A stretch of DNA of 64,000 nt from Moniliophthora roreri (taxonomy: Eukaryota; Basidiomycota; Agaricomycetes; Agaricales; Marasmiaceae), in assembly GCA_001466705.2 (NCBI GenBank), contig LATX02000013.1, positions 744,001-808,000 on the forward strand, given 5' to 3'. The notes beneath the pieces are model-generated. The model had not been told where the DNA came from, searched no databases, and saw only the letters and a program-made list of their open reading frames with translations. Numbering within the stretch: position 1 is the stretch's first letter; every line of letters starts with the position of its first letter. Both the position numbers and the translations under genes were made by a program. Shown piece by piece: positions 59,747-64,000 of this stretch.

Positions 59747-61273
59747 CTAAACATGGAAAAATGGTCAGATTTACGGCCAACCAAGTAGAAAAATCGAGAG
59801 AAAATAACGGTCAACATGATTCAATGACGCACATTGAGAGCTAGAAAGACCTTGGGGAGGAAAAATCGGAGGAGAAGGAGGAAATGGAGGTCAAGAATCA
59901 AGTAGCCTGGAGCGAAAATTTCTTGCCGCCGCCACGTGGGGCGTGTACCATGATACGCGCCCACAGCTCACATGTTATCGCTTGAGCCTTTAATCTACTC
60001 TTTGTACTTTGTCCTTCATCCTTCTGCGGACAATGAACTTCAAAGGAATCCTTCAGCCCAATGGATACCATTGTACTCTGGTATTACTCATGTTCAAACA
60101 GCTTTTCAGAAGATGTTCATAGACTTTCTCTACAGTACCGTGCAACCTGTTCCGCTTCCGCGTTTCCATCAACATGCAAGGCGCATGAGTCATGACAAGA
60201 CAGGAAACATGTAATAGAATGGTCGCGGAGCCATGGGGAAACCACTGGCTAAAGGAGCACAAAGATCGTGCAATGCTCGCTCCATGTCGAACTTGCACAG
60301 AGTGCGTTGGCGATGATCGTTTCATGGCACGTAATTGAACTTGTTGCAAGACTTGCTGGAGGTTCCACACGGTGACGAAGACCAATTCAAAACCTTTCAT
60401 CAACTTTCTATGCGGGGACAGCTTGACAGCGAGATGGACAACCCTTATCTCAATTGTGAAGAACTGAATTTGAAGACTCCAGAGATAAGGCACCGCTTTT
60501 CAAAGTCACAAATTAAGTTTTTAGATTTTACCCTGCAGCCTTGGGGCGAGAACCAACCCTCAAGAGAACACGCTTTAACTGTCCATGAGTTCATCCAGGC
60601 TACAATACCACCCGGTCATGATAATGTCGCAGTCAGCCTATTATGCTGAGGAACTGCAACCGCGTTTGGGATGCCATCTTAGATTCGTTGAAACTTCTTT
60701 TTGAAACTTCTTTTTGAAAACTGGTGTTCCATACGTATCAGGTCGCCAAAAATGCCTTGAAATCCTGACCCGGCTATAAACGTTTCACTCCGGAGACCAT
60801 CTTAGGCCGTTCTAGTTTCATTTCGCACCGGATTAGGAAGAACCTAAGGAACGTGCGGGACGAATGCGAGATGCGAACTCGTGACACCGAATTCAACCAA
60901 AAAATTTTAGAGTCCTGATAGGCTTTGATTCAACGTATGGTTGGAGAGGTGCATGTTACTGTGAGAAAAGGGTACGGATGTCTTTCTGGACTGTACCACA
61001 CTAACGACTGGGTGCGAATGTCAAAAGTCCCGATGTTTAAAAAAAGGTCCATCGAAACTAACCAGAAAAAAATTGGGGCACGACTCTGGTTGATGCTGCG
61101 AAGCAAGGAATTCGAGAAATATGCCATTGGGCATGGACTTTTAACCCTCAAAAGTCATCCAACGTTTCGTTGCACATAAATCCGGTACTACCCGGTGATG
61201 AACAACAGCAATTTCGAGTCTTGACCGCATATACATACATATCGAAGAGTACCCAAAATGTCCAACATGCTAA
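59747..61273. other. Intergenic, 1.5 kb without a supported gene
   Basis: Importin promoter, then open frames on both strands between 59972 and 61179. The plus frame 60335-60649 (EVPHGDEDQFKTFHQLSMRG) has protein-like composition but no ATG at its edge, and a candidate upstream exon starting MNFKGILQPNGYHCTLV cannot be joined with confidence. The repeat-like 'GAAACTTCTTTTT' occurs twice near 60690-60715. Confidence 0.4.
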
Positions 61274-62377
61274 TCACAAGAATATATTGAAGGATATAGT
61301 TGAAAGATAGTGATATATGTGGAATACGTATTCCATAGAATCTCTGACAACCGGTCCATGGTCAGGAGGATTCTTGGCAGGCATCTTGTCATCCATGGTA
61401 GCCGGAATGCTTTGATCATAGCCACTGAATCCATCGTAAGCATTCGCTGCCTGCCACTAAAGGCCGAAAGGATCAGTACGAATTGAATCTGTCTATAACA
61501 AGCCACTAATACCTTGGTCCACTCAATCTATCAGTGTTAGCCTGTACGAGCCAAAAGATAGGGTCGTTCAGGCCAGCTGTACTGCCCATGCCCCTCGTTG
61601 ATAGCGAAGTGGCCCAGAAAATATCATACACGGTATGTATGGCAAGTGGGGCACACTAGAGACACACTCCAACCGCGGAGATCATCTTCCAAAAGGATCT
61701 CAAATGCATAATAGTCGGTCTGGTTAATGATGCCATTCCGGACTTCTTTGTTAAATTGGTGCTAAGTCAGATGTTTCTTCACTTGCATGTATCGTCGCCG
61801 TACTCACACATTGTCTACCCACATCGCTGGGAGCCAATCTCCCATTAGCATCGGTGACAGTGGTGCGATCGTTCCACACTCTCGCCAGACAATGTTTCAC
61901 ATCTTCATCGGCATCAAAGGCTGGGTGTATCGAACCAATATTAAAGATGAAATCGGCATAAGGTCCATCTTGAATGTATTGGAAACCACGCGTATCACTC
62001 CCCGAGAAGGTACCATTTCCACCAAAACCGATAGTTGCGTCCCAGGTCGGTAAGTGTCGCTGTCGGCGTCAATTGACCAACCCTAGTAGGCGAGAGATCC
62101 GATATAATCCACACTCCGAACGCTTAAAGGTGAAAACGGTTGAATGAAAGGAACGTTGACACGAGTAACAACACGAGCAACGTGAAAGGCATAATACCAC
62201 TGAATGAGTTTCCCAAAAGTCGATAGCATTAGTCCAACTCAAGTCATCGGAGTGGCTGACTACCTGAGGATTGTCGGGATAGAGTTTCGAAGGCTTATTC
62301 ATTAAGTATATGGCAGCCCTATCGTGATAAGCCTTCCTTTCGGCGTCAGTGAGCTCCCGCCTGTGAAGTGATCATTG
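61274..62377 (-). pseudogene. Tyrosinase (polyphenol oxidase) pseudogene
   Basis: Recognisable tyrosinase exons: RRELTDAERKAYHDRAAIYL, MNKPSKLYPDNP, SLAY-stop-GWSIDADSD, WDATIGFGGNG, GFQYIQDGPYADF, ARVWNDRTTVTDANGRLAPS, FNKEVRNGIINQTDYYAF, HFAINEGHGQYS, GLNDPIFWL and ANTDRL, and WQAANAYDGFSGYD. Lesions: the codon expected to be Trp in SLAYWDWS is TAG (62083-62085) and the next residue is Gly instead of Asp. The copper-B motif expected as FWLHHANTDR reads FWLVQANTDR (codons at 61542-61547). Two extra bases after DRL (about 61522) shift the frame away from WTKW. The copper-A HxxxLPWHRY region is not recoverable. Active enzymes hydroxylate phenols in melanin synthesis; this copy cannot. Confidence 0.82.
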
Positions 62378-62696
62378 GGTACGAACTGAGAATGGAGGTA
62401 GATGTATATAGATCATCAGTGCGCACCATTGATGATTCCTTTCAAACCGTTGGGTTCTCGCGTGACCGTAGACTGCCGACTAACCGAGTCGCATTTCCTA
62501 CATGGGCAAGTATCGAAGAATATGATGCTACAAGATGTCCTTCTAGTCGCGGTTGTTTCCGCGGATCACCTCGTTGTGCGGGCGACGAAGGGAGTACGAC
62601 GGCCTAGGTAGTGGACAACTATACCTCTTCGTCATACGGGCCGTAAATTCTTGCTCGCTCGTAGCCTAAAAGACGGGGGCTGCCAGCTTGGGCTTT
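62378..62696. other. Possible 5' remains of the tyrosinase pseudogene
   Basis: On the minus strand VTREPNGLKGIINGAH-like sequence precedes an intron-like stretch before RRELTD, so this may be the decayed first exons. Nothing else is seen. The transposon target duplication starts at 62697. Confidence 0.35.
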
Positions 62697-62704
62697 GGGA
62701 CGCT

Positions 62705-63516
62705 TAGGGCTCGTTACCGTACCCGTATACGGGTACGGTCGTAAAAGTTACGGGTCGTAAGGTGTACGGGCAAGCCCGTAACCGTACCGTATAAGCCCAT
62801 CTTGACCTCCTCTACGGTACGGGTACGGGGTCGTAACCGTACCGTCAACCGTATATACGGTGTTATCCTAAGAAGCCTCAAGGTTGATGGGAAATTTGAC
62901 CAATTATAGCCATACGCAGCTCTGCCGAGTCTGCATCGAGTGTTTGTGAGCCTCTAGAGGGTCAGTCATCGAATATCGCCAAGGAAATGAATTTTATTTT
63001 GACTTTGAACAATAGGACACGGTTTAACTGCATCTGGAGAGCACCCTGCTGACCATGGCTGTCATTAAAGACTACTGAGGGCTATTAGTATGGGTACATA
63101 CGTGAAAAAAGCAGCGGCTCACCTTCATCACTCCAATAATTCATTCCTCCATTGCTCAAAATTGCCGTCAGCCCAATCTAAGTTCAATGAAGACCCAAGA
63201 AGGTGAGCTTGACTTCTCTTGACCGCTACCGATGGCGTTGAAGAAAGCAGTAACCAGGTTTCGACAACGAACCAAAGTAGTGCTAAAGAAGTCGTGCGAC
63301 GGCATTTTTCCCAATTTGGAAGCCATTGCCGCATCGAACGCCCACCCAGACCGTATTACGGCCGTAAACCCGTCTGACGGTACGGTCTGTACGGTTTACG
63401 ACTGACCCGTAAACCGTACCGTACCTTCCTTCCCTCCACCGGGCTACGGTACGGGTCCGTAACCGTATATACGACCCCGTATAGACGGCAATGTACGGGT
63501 ACGGTAACGAGCCCTA
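62705..63516. mobile_element. hAT-like MITE built of CGTACC/ACGGGT repeats
   Basis: The left end reads TAGGGCTCGTTACCGTACCC and the right end is its inverse complement to 63516, over a 23-bp terminal inverted repeat. GGGACGCT at 62697-62704 and 63517-63524 is a perfect 8-bp target duplication. TAGGG termini and 8-bp duplications are classical hAT features. Both ~160-bp flanking arms are packed with short CCGTAACCGTACC / ACGGTACGGGT units in both orientations that could fold strongly. The ~480-bp core (62865-63340) contains only a 68-codon minus frame of no known family. No transposase, so a non-autonomous, MITE-like element. Confidence 0.78.
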
Positions 63517-63556
63517 GGGACGCTTGAGTTTGGGAAGAAATACTGTCATGATACGN

Positions 63557-64000
63557 TGAATTTTATTTTGACTTTGAACAATAGGACACGGTTTAACTGC
63601 GTCTGGAGAGCACCCTGCTGACCATGGCTGTCATTAAAGACTACTGAGGGCTATTAGTATGGGTACATACGTGAAAAAAGCAGCGGCTCACCTTCATCAC
63701 TCCAATAATTCATTCCTCCATTGCTCAAAATTGCCGTCAGCCCAATCTAAGTTCAATGAAGACCCAAGAAGGTGAGCTTGACTTCTCTTGACCGCTACCG
63801 ATGGCGTTGAAGAAAGCAGTAACCAGGTTTCGACAACGAACCAAAGTAGTGCTAAAGAAGTCGTGCGACGGCATTTTTCCCAATTTGGAAGCCATTGCCG
63901 CATCGAACGCCCACCCAGACCGTATTACGGCCGTAAACCCGTCTGACGGTACGGTCTGTACGGTTTACGACTGACCCGTAAACCGTACCGTACCTTCCTT
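63557..64000. repeat. Second, truncated copy of the MITE core after an N
   Basis: Base for base the same as 62988-63431 except one transition (GCATCTGG against GCGTCTGG), starting directly after the N at 63556 and running to the window end. It is either a second copy of the same repeat placed next to it by scaffolding, or an unmerged overlap of the same locus. Confidence 0.85.

Noticed and set aside
60053..60493. 146-codon minus-strand frame
   Set aside because: Overlaps other open frames on the plus strand, unusual composition, no splice support or family.

Overview
The window looks like nuclear DNA of an Agaricomycete-type basidiomycete. Genes are dense and on both strands. They are cut by many short introns, mostly about 50-70 bp with GT..AG ends. 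The gene families fit too: DUF6533 seven-span membrane proteins, a fungal tyrosinase relic, a secreted GH3 glucosidase, a Sho1-type osmosensor and a pseudokinase of the 'kinase subdomain' type. No rRNA, tRNA, CRISPR array or prokaryotic feature was seen. Exon joins were worked out by hand from frame, splice sites and comparison between paralogues; none is confirmed by transcripts.

Left third (1-17.5 kb): a pseudokinase-like gene (2063-3905); a tandem pair of small eight-cysteine secreted proteins with identical three-exon structure (4459-4890, 5919-6354); a tandem pair of short-chain dehydrogenases, of which the left is a pseudogene (7338-8526) and the right intact (10385-11574). A 1,043-bp hAT/KDZ-like transposon carrying a PHD-type zinc-finger reading frame lies between the two dehydrogenases. 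A 16-exon secreted GH3 beta-glucosidase follows (13645-17473).

Middle (17.7-40 kb): four tandem DUF6533 seven-span proteins on the minus strand, interrupted between the third and fourth by a 1,246-bp transposon (24324-25569). This transposon has a perfect 9-bp target duplication, a hairpin at each end, and the 5' ends of two convergent genes, one a RecQ-like helicase. It is the strongest candidate here for an undescribed element. Next are a SHO1 homologue and three tandem minus-strand transporters of the Dal5/TNA1-like (anion:cation symporter) MFS family. Copies 2 and 3 arose from a ~3.7-kb block duplication that also carried the 5' end of copy 1, now a relic at 36.0-36.7 kb.

Right part (43-64 kb): mostly housekeeping genes: KIN17, a base-exchange-type phosphatidylserine synthase, a Zn2Cys6 regulator, ARP6, a divergently transcribed NRDE/TANGO2 protein, and an importin-7/8 (Sxm1/Nmd5) karyopherin. 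A tyrosinase pseudogene and a hAT-like MITE built of CGTACC-type repeats close the window. Three single N characters (31866, 34668, 63556) mark assembly joins. Two of them separate near-identical ~450-bp direct copies that are probably assembly artefacts.
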